Positions 42,316-52,207 are shown, counted from the first letter of the stretch. The stretch: DNA of 64,000 nt from Achromobacter sp. HZ34 (GCF_002209485.1 NZ_NJIX01000002.1:744001-808000); one strand, 5' to 3'. Numbers and translations: made by a program. The notes: a model not told the origin generated them from the sequence alone.

Positions 42316-43132
42316 GGTCGGGCTCCGGGATATCGGGATGCGGGGCGGGGGGGATGACGGATGTCGAGGCGGCGGACGTCGCGGCGACGGAATTCAGAGC
42401 GGCAGACGACGACGCGGCTGTCGTCGCCGCCGCCGCGGTCAGACCCGGGGTCAGGCCCGGCGCCAGGATGGGCCGGGGTTGCTGCGCGTCCAGCACGCGC
42501 AGGGCGTCGAGCTGGCGCAGCAGGTGGCCGCGCGCCAAGGCTTCGGCACCCTCGGCGTCATGGGCGGCGATGGCGGCGTAGATGGCCATGTGCTCGGCGC
42601 AGGACGCCTGCATGCGGCCGGGCAAGGCCAGGCTTTTGTGGCGCGACAGGCTCAGCACCTTGCGCAGGTTGCCGATCATGTCGGACAGCCAGCGGTTATC
42701 GGCAAGGGCCTGGATGGCTTCGTGGATGACGTAGTTCGCTTCGTAGTAGGCGTCGATGTCGCCGGCGGCGGCATGCGCCTGCAGGGTGTCGTGCAGCCCG
42801 CGCAGCCGCGCCATGTCCTCCGGCCGGGCCTTGCGCGCGGCTTCGTGCGCGCAGCGGCCTTCCAGCATGGCCATCAGCGGAAAGATCTCGTCCAGGTCGC
42901 GTGGCGACAACTCGTTGACGAAGCAGCCGCGGCGCGGTTCCAGGCGCACCAGGCCTTCGCTGGCCAACAGCTTGAGCGCCTCGCGCAGAGGCGTGCGGGA
43001 TATTCCCAGCTGCGCCGCCAGACGCAATTCATCGACCCATTCCCCCGCCGCCAACGCGCGCGACTGGATCATGGCGCGCAAGCGGTCAGCCGCTTCCAGG
43101 TACAGCGCTTGACGGACGATGGGCGCGTTCAT
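42266..43132 (-). CDS. GntR-family (FCD) regulator, MatR-like
   Basis: From MNAPIVRQALYLEAADRLRAMI (43132) it is 288 residues; starts up to 43237 are possible. The wHTH is ELRLAAQLGISRTPLREALKLLASEGLVRLEPRRGCFV, followed by an FCD domain with metal-type histidines (YEANYVIHEAIQAL, SCAEHMAIYAAI). After residue ~210 comes an Ala/Thr/Ser/Pro-rich tail that extends over the start of malonyl-CoA decarboxylase. First gene of the malonate operon and probably its regulator. A CATAATTATG palindrome (43148-43157) just upstream is a possible autoregulatory site. Confidence 0.88.
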   Translation of the reverse strand: MNAPIVRQALYLEAADRLRAMIQSRALAAGEWVDELRLAAQLGISRTPLREALKLLASEGLVRLEPRRGCFVNELSPRDLDEIFPLMAMLEGRCAHEAARKARPEDMARLRGLHDTLQAHAAAGDIDAYYEANYVIHEAIQALADNRWLSDMIGNLRKVLSLSRHKSLALPGRMQASCAEHMAIYAAIAAHDAEGAEALARGHLLRQLDALRVLDAQQPRPILAPGLTPGLTAAAATTAASSSAALNSVAATSAASTSVIPPAPHPDIPEPDHERSASASPRARRAHV

Positions 43133-43416
43133 GGGGGTTCCGTAATTCATAATTATGGAGACCTCCATGGTAGTCCGATCCACCGACATTGCAAGCGCTG
43201 GATGGCAGGCGGGCCATCGTGCACATGGCGGAGACACGGCCCGCCATGCCGCATGCCGGCGCGCCCGGCGACGGCGGCGACAGGGCAGGATGCTCGCCCT
43301 ATAAGCGAAAAATTTTCATGAATTGTGGGAATTAATATCGCTTGTTGCAAAGATCATCCCCCCTTAGTCTCATCGGCGTAAACGGCAAAAGCCAATAAAG
43401 ACGAGGAGACGACAAC

Positions 43417-44388
43417 ATGCAGTGGAGAGTTCTTGCAGCCTGCCTGGCGGCAGCCGCCCTGGCCCCCATGGCCGCATCGGCCGATACCTATCCTTCCAAG
43501 CCGATCAGGATGATCGTGCCCTTCCCGCCAGGTGGCACCGCGGACATCATCGCCCGGGTGGTATCGGACAAGATGGCGCAGGATCTGGGGGTGGCGTTGA
43601 TCGTCGAGAACCGTCCTGGCGGCGCCGGCGGCGGTGTCGGCACCATGGAAATTGCCCGCGCGCCCGCCGATGGCTACACGATAGGTATCGCCACGGTAGG
43701 CACGCTGGGCACGGCCCCCGCCACCGCGCCGAAGGCCCTCTATGATCCCGCCAAGGATTTCTCCTACATCAGCAATGTCGCGGCGATGCCCATGCTGATC
43801 GCCGCGGGCCCCTCCTCCGGCGCCACGTCGCTGGCGCAGTTCATCGAGCTGGCAAAGAAGAGTCCCGGCAGGCTTGCGTTCGCATCGGGCGGCACGGGCG
43901 GGGTCGCCCACCTCATGGGCGCACGCTTCGAAGTGGCCAGCGGCACCAAGCTGACCCACATCCCCTATCGCGGCGCCAACCCGGCCTTGAATGACGTCAC
44001 GGGAGGCCAGGTCGACGTGATATTCGACGCCCTGGCCTCTTCCTGGCCTTACCTGCAGACGGGTCGCATCCACGCCCTGGCCGTATCCGGCGATCACCGC
44101 ATTCCCGCCCTTGCCCAGGTGCCCACGTTCGCCGAAGCAGGCCTTCCCACTGTCAGCACGCGCGCCTGGTATGGCCTGATCGGCCCCGCCCAGATGGATC
44201 CGAAGACGGTGGACAGGCTCTATGCCGCGGTGAAGAAAGCCGTGGACTCACCGGAGGTGCGTACGCGTCTCGGCAAGCTGGACACCGAGGCGATAGGCAG
44301 CACGCCCGACGCGTACAAGAAGCAGGTGCTCGAAGAACTCGACGGCTGGAAGCAACTGGCGACGTCGCAACACATCGTGGCCGACTGA
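43417..44388 (+). CDS. Bug-family substrate-binding protein divergent from the malonate operon
   Basis: A 323-residue receptor with signal peptide MQWRVLAACLAAAALAPMAASA and Bug signature YPSKPIRMIVPFPPGGTADIIAR plus VENRPGGAGGGVGTMEIA. It is divergent from the MatR-like gene across a 284-base promoter region, which has no other gene. It is convergent with the LysR gene, and the stop codons are only 33 bases apart. It could deliver the carboxylate used by the malonate enzymes; there is no MatC-type carrier in the window. Confidence 0.92.
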   Translation: MQWRVLAACLAAAALAPMAASADTYPSKPIRMIVPFPPGGTADIIARVVSDKMAQDLGVALIVENRPGGAGGGVGTMEIARAPADGYTIGIATVGTLGTAPATAPKALYDPAKDFSYISNVAAMPMLIAAGPSSGATSLAQFIELAKKSPGRLAFASGGTGGVAHLMGARFEVASGTKLTHIPYRGANPALNDVTGGQVDVIFDALASSWPYLQTGRIHALAVSGDHRIPALAQVPTFAEAGLPTVSTRAWYGLIGPAQMDPKTVDRLYAAVKKAVDSPEVRTRLGKLDTEAIGSTPDAYKKQVLEELDGWKQLATSQHIVAD

Positions 44389-44421
44389 ATGCCGCACGAG
44401 GCCTGCCCGGCCGGCCGTGGC

Positions 44422-45336
44422 CTAGCGCATGGGCATGAAGGCGGACGACGCCCGCGTGAAGTCGCATGTATCGGTGGCCAGCGACGTCACGAAGCGAATG
44501 AAGTCGTCAGCCGCGGACCGGTCATACAGCATGACGTAGGGCACGCGCGGCAACGCCGGCGTGCTGTGTATCACCCGCAGTTGCCCGGACCCGATGGCCG
44601 GATCGAACATGCGCCGGGGCAGGTAGCTGATGCCCAGGCCGGACAAGGTCAGCGACGCCAGCGCGGCCAGGCTGCTGCTGGACAGCGAGTTCTCGATCTG
44701 CACGCCGTTCTCGCGCAGCCACCGTCCGACCATATCGCCCAGCCCGGACGCATGCAGCTGGACGATGATGGTGTGTTCGGCGAGCGCGCGCAAGGGCACA
44801 TCGTCGACCCCGTCCAGATAGGCAGGACTGCACATCCAGGCATATTCGACCGAGTCCAGCGGCACGGTCTCGAAATGCGTGTCGCGGAAAGCATCGGGCA
44901 CGACCGCCATGTCGAGCTCGCCGGCGCGCACGCTTTCCACCAGGCGGACGCTGGTGTCCACCACGGGGGAAAGGGTGACCTGGGGATGGCTGTTGCGTAT
45001 GCGCTGGATCCAGGCCGGCAACCACGTCATCGCCGTCAGCTCGGTGACGCCCAGTCGCAGCGTGCGCGTCACGGGCGTCAACGCCGTGCTGAGATCCATG
45101 ATGCGATCCCGGTTCGACAACATTTCGCGCGCGTAGGTGAGCAAGCGTTCGCCTTGCGGGGTGATTTGCGCGCGACGCCTGCTGCGGTCGAACAGGTCTA
45201 TCCCCAGCACGCTTTCAAGCTCTTGCAGCCGCTTGGAGATGGCCGACTGGGTGGTATTGAGACGCTGCGCGGCAGGATCGAGTCCGCCAAGCTCAGCCGC
45301 CCAGTAGAAGGCCTCCAATTGTTTGAGCGTGATCAT
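44422..45336 (-). CDS. LysR-family transcriptional regulator
   Basis: A 304-residue LysR protein. HTH: FYWAAELGGLDPAAQRLNTTQSAISKRLQELE, then RRRAQITPQGERLLTYA, then an effector-binding domain (LRLGVTELTAMTWLPAWIQRI). It is divergent from the SDR-RraA pair, and a 12-base palindrome (TCATTCGAATGA) lies in the 104-base gap. LysR proteins usually activate the divergent operon in response to a pathway metabolite, and that is the inferred role. Confidence 0.9.
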   Translation of the reverse strand: MITLKQLEAFYWAAELGGLDPAAQRLNTTQSAISKRLQELESVLGIDLFDRSRRRAQITPQGERLLTYAREMLSNRDRIMDLSTALTPVTRTLRLGVTELTAMTWLPAWIQRIRNSHPQVTLSPVVDTSVRLVESVRAGELDMAVVPDAFRDTHFETVPLDSVEYAWMCSPAYLDGVDDVPLRALAEHTIIVQLHASGLGDMVGRWLRENGVQIENSLSSSSLAALASLTLSGLGISYLPRRMFDPAIGSGQLRVIHSTPALPRVPYVMLYDRSAADDFIRFVTSLATDTCDFTRASSAFMPMR

Positions 45337-45357
45337 GCAGGTCCCGAGGCGATGCTC

Positions 45358-45369
45358 TCATTCGAATGA
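45358..45369. promoter_or_regulatory. Palindromic LysR operator candidate
   Basis: TCATTCGAATGA is a perfect 12-base palindrome located 22 bases from the LysR start and about 72 bases from the SDR start, a typical place for a LysR recognition site. Confidence 0.45.
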
Positions 45370-45440
45370 ATTCACTTGCCGCATCTTATCTCACCGGCTG
45401 CGGCACATACCGACCATCAAAACGCGCAACAAGGAATCAC

Positions 45441-46220
45441 ATGGATCTCGGACTTGAAGACAAAACGGCACTCGTACTGGGCGCGGGCGGAGGCCTGGGT
45501 TCGGCTATCGCGCAAGCCCTGGCCCGGGAAGGCGCCCGGGTAGCCCTGGCCGACATCGACGACAAGGCCGCCGCCCACGCCGCCGCCGCGCTCGATCCCG
45601 CCAGGACACTGGCTTTGCCATGGGACCTGGCCGACCTCGACGGCATTGCAGGCCGCCTGGCCGCGATACGCGAAAAGCTCGGGCACATCGATATTCTCAT
45701 CAACAATACCGGCGGCCCGGCGCCCTCGCCCGTCAACGGCCAGCCCACCGCCACGTGGCGCCAGCGCTTCGAAAGCATGGTGCTGCCCGTGATTGCGATC
45801 ACCGATGCGGTGTTGCCGGCCATGCGTGAACGCCGCTGGGGCCGCATCGTCACCAGTACGTCGTCCGGCGTCATCGCCCCCATCCCCAATCTGGGCTTGT
45901 CCAATTCCCTGCGATCCACCCTGGTCGGCTGGTCGAAGACGCTGGCCCGCGAGGTCGCTGCCGACGGCATCACCGCCAACATCGTGGTGCCGGGCCGCAT
46001 CGCGACAGACCGCATCCGCTTCCTCGATGAAGAAAAAGCCCGCCGGGAAAACAAGTCCGTCGACGACATCAGCAGGCAGAGTACCGCTGCCATTCCCGTC
46101 GGGCGCTACGGCGAGCCACAGGAATACGCCGACCTCGTGGCCTTTCTTGCCAGCCAGCGCGCGGCTTACATCACGGGATCCATCGTCCGCGTCGACGGTG
46201 GACTCATCTCCAGCATCTGA
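45441..46220 (+). CDS. SDR-family oxidoreductase with atypical active site
   Basis: The start MDLGLEDKTALVLGAGGGLGSAI (45441) is supported by AAGGA and gives 259 residues. The cofactor site is GAGGGLGSA and the NNTGG motif (LINNTGGPAPSP) replaces NNAG. The usual YxxxK becomes SNSLR in PNLGLSNSLRSTLVGWSKTLA, so both the catalytic tyrosine and lysine positions differ. A branch of FabG-like SDRs shares this NNTGGP/SNxLR pattern. It forms an operon with the RraA-like gene 26 bases downstream and is divergent from LysR. Confidence 0.87.
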   Translation: MDLGLEDKTALVLGAGGGLGSAIAQALAREGARVALADIDDKAAAHAAAALDPARTLALPWDLADLDGIAGRLAAIREKLGHIDILINNTGGPAPSPVNGQPTATWRQRFESMVLPVIAITDAVLPAMRERRWGRIVTSTSSGVIAPIPNLGLSNSLRSTLVGWSKTLAREVAADGITANIVVPGRIATDRIRFLDEEKARRENKSVDDISRQSTAAIPVGRYGEPQEYADLVAFLASQRAAYITGSIVRVDGGLISSI

Positions 46221-46246
46221 ACCTTCCACGTAGGCCCAATCCGCTC

Positions 46247-46966
46247 ATGGACATCCAAACCACGCCCCTGGCTCCCCACATCGTCGAGACGCTTTCCCAG
46301 GTCACCACCGCGACGCTGACGACGATTCTCTTCAAGAAAGGCCTGCGCAACATCTGGATCCGGCAGACGGCGCCCCTGATGCCAGGACAGAAGCGTATCG
46401 TCGGTCCCGCATTCACGCTGCGCTTCATCCCGCAACGGGAAGACATCACTTCGCCCGCCTCGTGGTCTTCGCCTACGTCCACGCGGGCCGCCGTGGAAGC
46501 CATGCCGGCCGGATGTGTCGCCATCGCCGACACCGCGGGCATCGTCGACAGCGGGATCTTCGGCGACATCCTTTGCGCCCGCATGCACCAGCGCGGCGTA
46601 GCCGGGCTGGTCACCGCCGGCGCCGTGCGCGACCGCGCCGGCATCCAGGTTGCCGGACTGCCCGTCTGGAGCAGCGGTGTTTCCGCGCCGCCCGCCGTAG
46701 CGCAACTGGCCTTCGTCGGCTGGCAGGATGCCATCGGCTGCGGCGGCGTCGCCGTCATGCCCAATGACATCATCGTGGCCGACGAGGACGGCGCCATCGT
46801 CATCCCGGCGGCCTTGCTTGACGACGTACTGGAGACGGCACTCGACCAGGAGCAGACCGAAGCCTGGATCCTGGACGAGGTCCGCAAGGGCGCACCGCTG
46901 ACGGGCCTGTATCCGATGAACGAAGAAAACAAGGCCCGCTACGCGGCCTCCCGGCGCGGTAGCTAA
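46247..46966 (+). CDS. RraA-family protein (HMG/CHA aldolase-like)
   Basis: A 239-residue RraA-like protein. The family core is visible: GPAFTLRFIPQREDI, the metal/substrate loop GDILCARMHQRGVAGLVTAGAVRDRAGIQ with the conserved G-x(n)-G-D and R-D pairs, and NDIIVADEDGAIVIPAALL. Besides RNase E regulators, the family includes divalent-metal 4-hydroxy-4-methyl-2-oxoglutarate aldolases that cleave hydroxy-keto acids into pyruvate. In this LysR-SDR context the aldolase role is more likely. It is slightly longer than classical RraA (about 160 residues), as aldolase-type members often are. Confidence 0.85.
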   Translation: MDIQTTPLAPHIVETLSQVTTATLTTILFKKGLRNIWIRQTAPLMPGQKRIVGPAFTLRFIPQREDITSPASWSSPTSTRAAVEAMPAGCVAIADTAGIVDSGIFGDILCARMHQRGVAGLVTAGAVRDRAGIQVAGLPVWSSGVSAPPAVAQLAFVGWQDAIGCGGVAVMPNDIIVADEDGAIVIPAALLDDVLETALDQEQTEAWILDEVRKGAPLTGLYPMNEENKARYAASRRGS

Positions 46967-47000
46967 GTAGCCGCGGCCAGGCCGCCGGGCGCAGCCGGAC

Positions 47001-47839
47001 TCAGGGCGCGGGCGCCCGGACCCGCCCCCGTCCGGCATGCTCCATGTCCTCCGCCGGCGGCGGCACGCCGTCCGGCGCGGGCATGCCTGCCGCGGGAATG
47101 ATGCGGGCCGGCACGCCGACCGCGGTCGCGCCGGCGGGAATGTCCCGCAGGACGACGCTGCCCGCGCCAATGCGTGCGCGCGCGCCCACGGTAATGTTGC
47201 CCAACAGCACCGCCCCCGCCCCGATCAGGACACCCGTGCCGATCTTCGGGTGGCGCTCGCCGGCATGCTTGCCCGTACCGCCCAAGGTCACGTTCTGCAT
47301 GATGGACACGCCATCCGCGATGCTGGCCGTCTCGCCGATGACGATGCCGGTGACGTGATCCAGCATGACCTCCGCGCCCACCTGGCAGGCGGGATGGATG
47401 TCGACACTGAACACCCGCCCCGCCATCTCCTGCAGGTAGCGCGCCATATCCGGCCTGCCGTCCAGCCACAGGCTGCCGGCCAGGCGATGCGCCAGCAAGG
47501 CCTTGAATCCCTTGTGATGCAGGACCACGTCAAGGGCGCCGCGGCTGGCGGGATCCCGCCTCAGGATGGCGGCGACATCGCCCACGGCCAACTGCAGAAG
47601 CTGGGGCGCATGCCGATACTGCCCCAGAAACAGATTGGTGAGCCTGGCGGCGTTGATGTCCGCGTCGGCCAGGCGGCCGCCCAGCAATCTGGCCAGCCAC
47701 CCTGCCAGGCTCGGCGCCGGACCGGCAAGCCGGCGCAAGGCCGGACCGAGGATAGGCTCTCGCTGGGCGAGTTCGAACGACGCGTCGAGCAGGACGTCCA
47801 GCAGTGCCTGCGCCGAGCCAGGCCGCACGGCGGTCTCGT

Positions 47840-47843
<4 letters not shown>
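47001..47843 (-). CDS. Serine O-acetyltransferase (CysE-like), coupled to an amino-acid ABC transporter
   Basis: The start [21 protein letters not shown] (47843) overlaps the stop of the ABC ATPase gene (ATGA). The 280-residue product has the helical N-terminal domain of CysE ([28 protein letters not shown]) and the left-handed beta-helix with hexapeptide repeats ([37 protein letters not shown]). The catalytic-region DHVTG and HPKIG segments are present. The enzyme makes O-acetylserine, the cysteine precursor. The tail after residue ~250 is Pro/Gly-rich. Coupling to the transporter suggests sulfur amino-acid metabolism. Confidence 0.88.
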
Positions 47844-48564
<721 letters not shown>

Positions 48565-48568
<4 letters not shown>

Positions 48569-49287
48569 GCGGAAGCCTCCGTCAGGGGAGCTTGGGCGAT
48601 GGGCCGATTGCGGCGCAGCGTCACCCGACGCTCAAGTAATTTCGAGAGCCGGCTGAGCGCGTAGCACAGCACGAAATAAATACCCGCCAGGATCAGGTAG
48701 ACCCGCAGCGGTTGAGTCAGCAGTTGCGCGTTGATCTGGGTGGCGGCAAAGGTTGCCTCGTGCGCGCCCACGATATAAGCCAGGGATGTGTCCTTCACGA
48801 TCATGATGAACTGGTTCACGATACTGGGCAGGCAATTGAATAGCGCCTGCGGCAGGATCACATGGCGCACGGTCTTCCAATACCCCAGGCCCAGGGCGCG
48901 GGACGCTTCCATCTGGCCCGCGGGCAACGCCGCGATGGCGCCCCGTATGGCCTCGCCCAGGAAGGCCGCCTCATAGACGATGAGTGCCGCCACCACCGTC
49001 ACCGAAGCCGGCGCATCGAAGCCCGTCAGCAAAGGCAGGACGAAGTACGCCCAGAAAATGAGCAGGAGCAGCGGAATGCCACGGATCACATAGACGTACA
49101 CGGCGGCAACGCGGCGTATCGGCGTGCAGGTCGAACGGCGCGCCAACGCGACCAGGATGGCCAGGGGAAACGCCAGCACCAAAGCCGCCAGCGACATGAG
49201 CAGCGTCAGCGCGACGCCGCCCAGGGGACCATGGGGAGCCTGCCCGATCAACAGCGACAGGCCGAAGCGGTCGAGAATATCCAGCAT
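48565..49287 (-). CDS. Polar amino-acid ABC transporter permease (HisM type)
   Basis: A 240-residue membrane protein with about five helices. The conserved permease loop is [25 protein letters not shown], typical of the HisMQ family, and [16 protein letters not shown] precedes it. It pairs with the permease encoded at 49292, four bases upstream. Overlaps the ATPase start by four bases. Confidence 0.92.
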
Positions 49288-49291
49288 GTCC

Positions 49292-49981
49292 TTACCTCGT
49301 CGCCAGGCGGTTTTGCAGCCACTCGCCGCAAGCCATCAGGCTGAGGGTGCAGGCGAGATACAGCACGGTGGGAACCAGATAGGACGCGAAGGTCGCATAC
49401 GTTGCGCCGTCGATCTGCCGGGCGATGTACATCATCTCGGCAACGCCTATCGCCATGGCCAGGCTGGTCGCCTTGAACAGGCTGATGGCCTGGTTGATCA
49501 GGGCCGGCAGGGATGCCCGTACGGCCTGCGGCATCAGCACCCTGCGCAAGGTCGTCACGTAACTCAATCCCAGCGCCCTGGAGGCTTCGTATTGGCCGTG
49601 CGGCACGGCACGGAAGCCGCTGCGCAGGTCTTCCGAGATATAGGCGGCCGCATTCAGCGTGAGCGCGACCACCGCGAAGAAGAAGCCGCTCAGATGCGCG
49701 TCGGTCCATCCTGTCCAGGATTGCGGGAACAGTTGCGGAACGCCGAAATACCAGACCATGAACTGCACGATCGCGGGCACGTTGCGGTGGTAACCGACGA
49801 AGACTTGCACCAGCAGCGACGGCACCCTGCCGACGAAGTGCAGCGATGCCAGGACGGCGCCCAGCAAGAACGCGGCCACCGCGGACCAGGCGAACAGCTT
49901 CAAGGTGACACCCAGGCCCTGCAGGAATAGCAGCATGACATCCCGCTGCTGCAGGATGTCAAACGAGGAAGAGGAAAACAT
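49292..49981 (-). CDS. Polar amino-acid ABC transporter permease (HisQ type)
   Basis: A 229-residue membrane protein of the HisMQ family with [26 protein letters not shown] as its ATPase-contacting loop and NAAAYISEDLRSGFRAVP before it. It forms the heterodimeric channel with the following gene product. It lies 54 bases downstream of the binding-protein gene. Confidence 0.92.
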   Translation of the reverse strand: MFSSSSFDILQQRDVMLLFLQGLGVTLKLFAWSAVAAFLLGAVLASLHFVGRVPSLLVQVFVGYHRNVPAIVQFMVWYFGVPQLFPQSWTGWTDAHLSGFFFAVVALTLNAAAYISEDLRSGFRAVPHGQYEASRALGLSYVTTLRRVLMPQAVRASLPALINQAISLFKATSLAMAIGVAEMMYIARQIDGATYATFASYLVPTVLYLACTLSLMACGEWLQNRLATR

Positions 49982-50035
49982 GATGACTCCCTGCCAGTCC
50001 CCGGCGCGGCGCCGCCGCCCCGGAGAGCTACTCGA

Positions 50036-50851
50036 TTACTGGGCCTGGATCTGCGCCAGGGGAGTCACTTTCCGGTCGCGCTTCAGCTTGTACTCCGTGT
50101 CCGGGCCGAACCATTTATCCCAGATCACCTGCAGCTTGCCGGAAGTCTCCAGATCGTCCAACGCCTTGTTGACGGCTCCCAGCAAGGCGGTCTCGCCCTT
50201 CTTCACACCGATGCACTCCGGCTCCCAATGCAGCACCTCGTCCATGAAGACGACGCCACCCTGCGAACGGTTGCGAAAACCGATGCCCGCGCCTTGCGAG
50301 ATGGCCATCGCCTGGACCTTGTTCTGTTGCAGCGCCAGGTAGGCGGCCGGGCCGTCGTCGAACGTCATGACCTCGGTATCCTTCAAGGCCTGGCGCGCGA
50401 ACAGTTCCGGCGTCGACGCGCGGATGGCACTGACCTTCCTGCCCTTGAGATCGGCGAAGGTCTTGTACGGACCATCCTTCTTCACCAGCAGGGGAATGGG
50501 CGTCTGGTAGTACGCAGAAGAAAACTCCACCTGCTTGGCGCGGTCGGCCGTGTAGCCCAGGGCCGCGGCGACGATGTCGACACGGCCCGTGCTCACCGCC
50601 GGTATGCGCGCGGCCACGGAAACCGTGCTGATCTGCAGTTGCACGCCCAGGCTGTCGGCAATGGCGGCGCAGATATCGACATCGAAGCCGGCGGGCTTGC
50701 GCGTGGCGGGATCCTCGAAACCCAGCGGCACCAGGTCACCGAACACCCCGCACACCAAGGTTTTCCTGGCCTTGATGTCCGCCAGTTGATCGGCTGACGC
50801 CGCGCCGCAGATCGTGAATGCCAACAAAGCGGCAGTGATGATTTTTTTCAT
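50036..50851 (-). CDS. Periplasmic amino-acid-binding protein (ABC transporter)
   Basis: A 271-residue SBP_bac_3 protein with signal peptide MKKIITAALLAFTICGAASA. The mature part (KTLVCGVFGDLVPLGFEDPATRKPAGFDVDICAAIADSLG, RVDIVAAALGYTADRAKQVEFSSAYY) has the family pattern, with the ligand-carboxylate arginine probably in DRAKQVEFS. Coupling of the operon to serine acetyltransferase points to cystine, cysteine or serine as ligand. First gene of the transporter operon, 55 bases after the aminotransferase gene. Confidence 0.9.
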   Translation of the reverse strand: MKKIITAALLAFTICGAASADQLADIKARKTLVCGVFGDLVPLGFEDPATRKPAGFDVDICAAIADSLGVQLQISTVSVAARIPAVSTGRVDIVAAALGYTADRAKQVEFSSAYYQTPIPLLVKKDGPYKTFADLKGRKVSAIRASTPELFARQALKDTEVMTFDDGPAAYLALQQNKVQAMAISQGAGIGFRNRSQGGVVFMDEVLHWEPECIGVKKGETALLGAVNKALDDLETSGKLQVIWDKWFGPDTEYKLKRDRKVTPLAQIQAQ

Positions 50852-50906
50852 GGATATTCCCCTTGGAAGGTTGTTGCACGACGATGGAGGGTGTGGGTCG
50901 GTCAGG

Positions 50907-52109
50907 TCAGGTCAGGGCACGGCAGGCTTCAAGAATGCGTTGGCAGGCTTTTTCGATGACGTCCATCGAAGTGGCGAAGGAAATACGGAACGCGGGCGAG
51001 ACACCGTAGGCGGCGCCCTGCACGGTGGCGACCTTGAACTCGTCCAGCAGGTACATGACGAAGTCGCTGTCGTTCTCGATCACCTTGCCGGCAGGCGTGC
51101 GCTTGCCGATGAAGGCCGCGCAGGACGGATAGACGTAGAACGCGCCGGCCGGGGTCGGGCAAGCCAGCCCATGCTGGCCGTCCAGTTTGCGCACGATGTA
51201 GTCGCGGCGGCGCTGATATTCCGCGCGCCAGGCCTCGAAGAAGTCCAGCGGCGCCTGCAGCGCGGCAATGGCGGCGGCCTGGCTCACCGCGGCAGGATTG
51301 CCGCTGGTCTGCGATTGCAGTTTCTCCATGGCCTTGATGAGGTCGCGCGGCCCGGCGGCGTAGCCGATGCGCCAGCCCGTCATCGCGAATGTCTTGGACA
51401 CGCCGTTGACCGTCAGCGTGCGGTCCGCCAGCCGCGGATTGACTTGCGCGAAGGTCGCGTAGGGTACATCGTCATAGCGCACATGCTCGTAGATGTCGTC
51501 CGTCAACACCCGCACATGCGGATGGCGCGCCAGTTCCTCGCCCAAGCCGCGCAGTTCGTCTTCGGTATAGATGGCACCGCTGGGATTGTTGGGGGAGTTC
51601 AGCACCAGCCATTTCGTGCGCGGGCCGATGGCGGCGCGCAACTGGGCGGCCGAGATCTTGAAGCCGCGGGCGGCATCGGTCGGGATGAAGACCGGCTTGC
51701 CGCCATTGAGCTTGACGATATCCGGATAGGAAACCCAGTAAGGCGCGGGCACGATCACCTCGTCGCCGGGATTCACCGAGCAGGTGAAGGCGTTGTACAG
51801 CACCTGCTTGGCGCCGGCGCCGACCGACACCTGATGAGGGGTGACCGCCAGGCCATTCTCGCGGGAAAACTTCTCACAGATCGCGCGTTTCAATGCCAGC
51901 GTGCCGTCGACCGCGGTGTAGCGGGTTTCGCCCGCCAGCAAGGCCTTGTGCGCCGCCTCGATAATGAACGGCGGGGTGGGGAAATCCGGCTCGCCCGCGG
52001 CCATATTGCAGACATCCTGGCCCTCGGCGATGAGGGCCTTGGCACGATTCATGGCCGAGATACTGGGCGACGGCTGTATCAAGTCCAGCCGATCTGCTAT
52101 CCATTGCAT
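50907..52109 (-). CDS. Pyridoxal-phosphate aminotransferase, class I (aspartate aminotransferase-like)
   Basis: The start MQWIADRLDLIQPSPSISAMN (52109) gives the usual 400 residues; the longer frame upstream crosses the promoter region. The PLP lysine is in VNGVSKTFAMTGWRIGYAAG, SPNNPSGAIY is the conserved cofactor-site asparagine segment, and FRISFATS near the end carries the carboxylate-binding arginine. This is the subgroup I-gamma type seen in bacterial aspartate/prephenate aminotransferases. It precedes the amino-acid ABC operon on the same strand. A 17-base palindrome upstream may control it. Confidence 0.9.
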   Translation of the reverse strand: MQWIADRLDLIQPSPSISAMNRAKALIAEGQDVCNMAAGEPDFPTPPFIIEAAHKALLAGETRYTAVDGTLALKRAICEKFSRENGLAVTPHQVSVGAGAKQVLYNAFTCSVNPGDEVIVPAPYWVSYPDIVKLNGGKPVFIPTDAARGFKISAAQLRAAIGPRTKWLVLNSPNNPSGAIYTEDELRGLGEELARHPHVRVLTDDIYEHVRYDDVPYATFAQVNPRLADRTLTVNGVSKTFAMTGWRIGYAAGPRDLIKAMEKLQSQTSGNPAAVSQAAAIAALQAPLDFFEAWRAEYQRRRDYIVRKLDGQHGLACPTPAGAFYVYPSCAAFIGKRTPAGKVIENDSDFVMYLLDEFKVATVQGAAYGVSPAFRISFATSMDVIEKACQRILEACRALT

Positions 52110-52190
52110 AAGGTTAGATCCTGGTGGGAAAGTCGCCGTACTGTGCGGCGGCCCCAATAGGATCGTCAATGGAATAATTAGCGCAAATAA

Positions 52191-52207
52191 GATTCCCTTA
52201 GGGAATC
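52191..52207. promoter_or_regulatory. Perfect palindrome upstream of the aminotransferase gene
   Basis: GATTCCCTTAGGGAATC consists of perfect 8-base arms around one T, 82 bases upstream of the aminotransferase ATG. A related half-site GGAAT lies 20 bases away at 52171. A LysR- or TetR-type operator is likely. The remaining 52110-52410 spacer holds only this site and a terminator. Confidence 0.55.
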
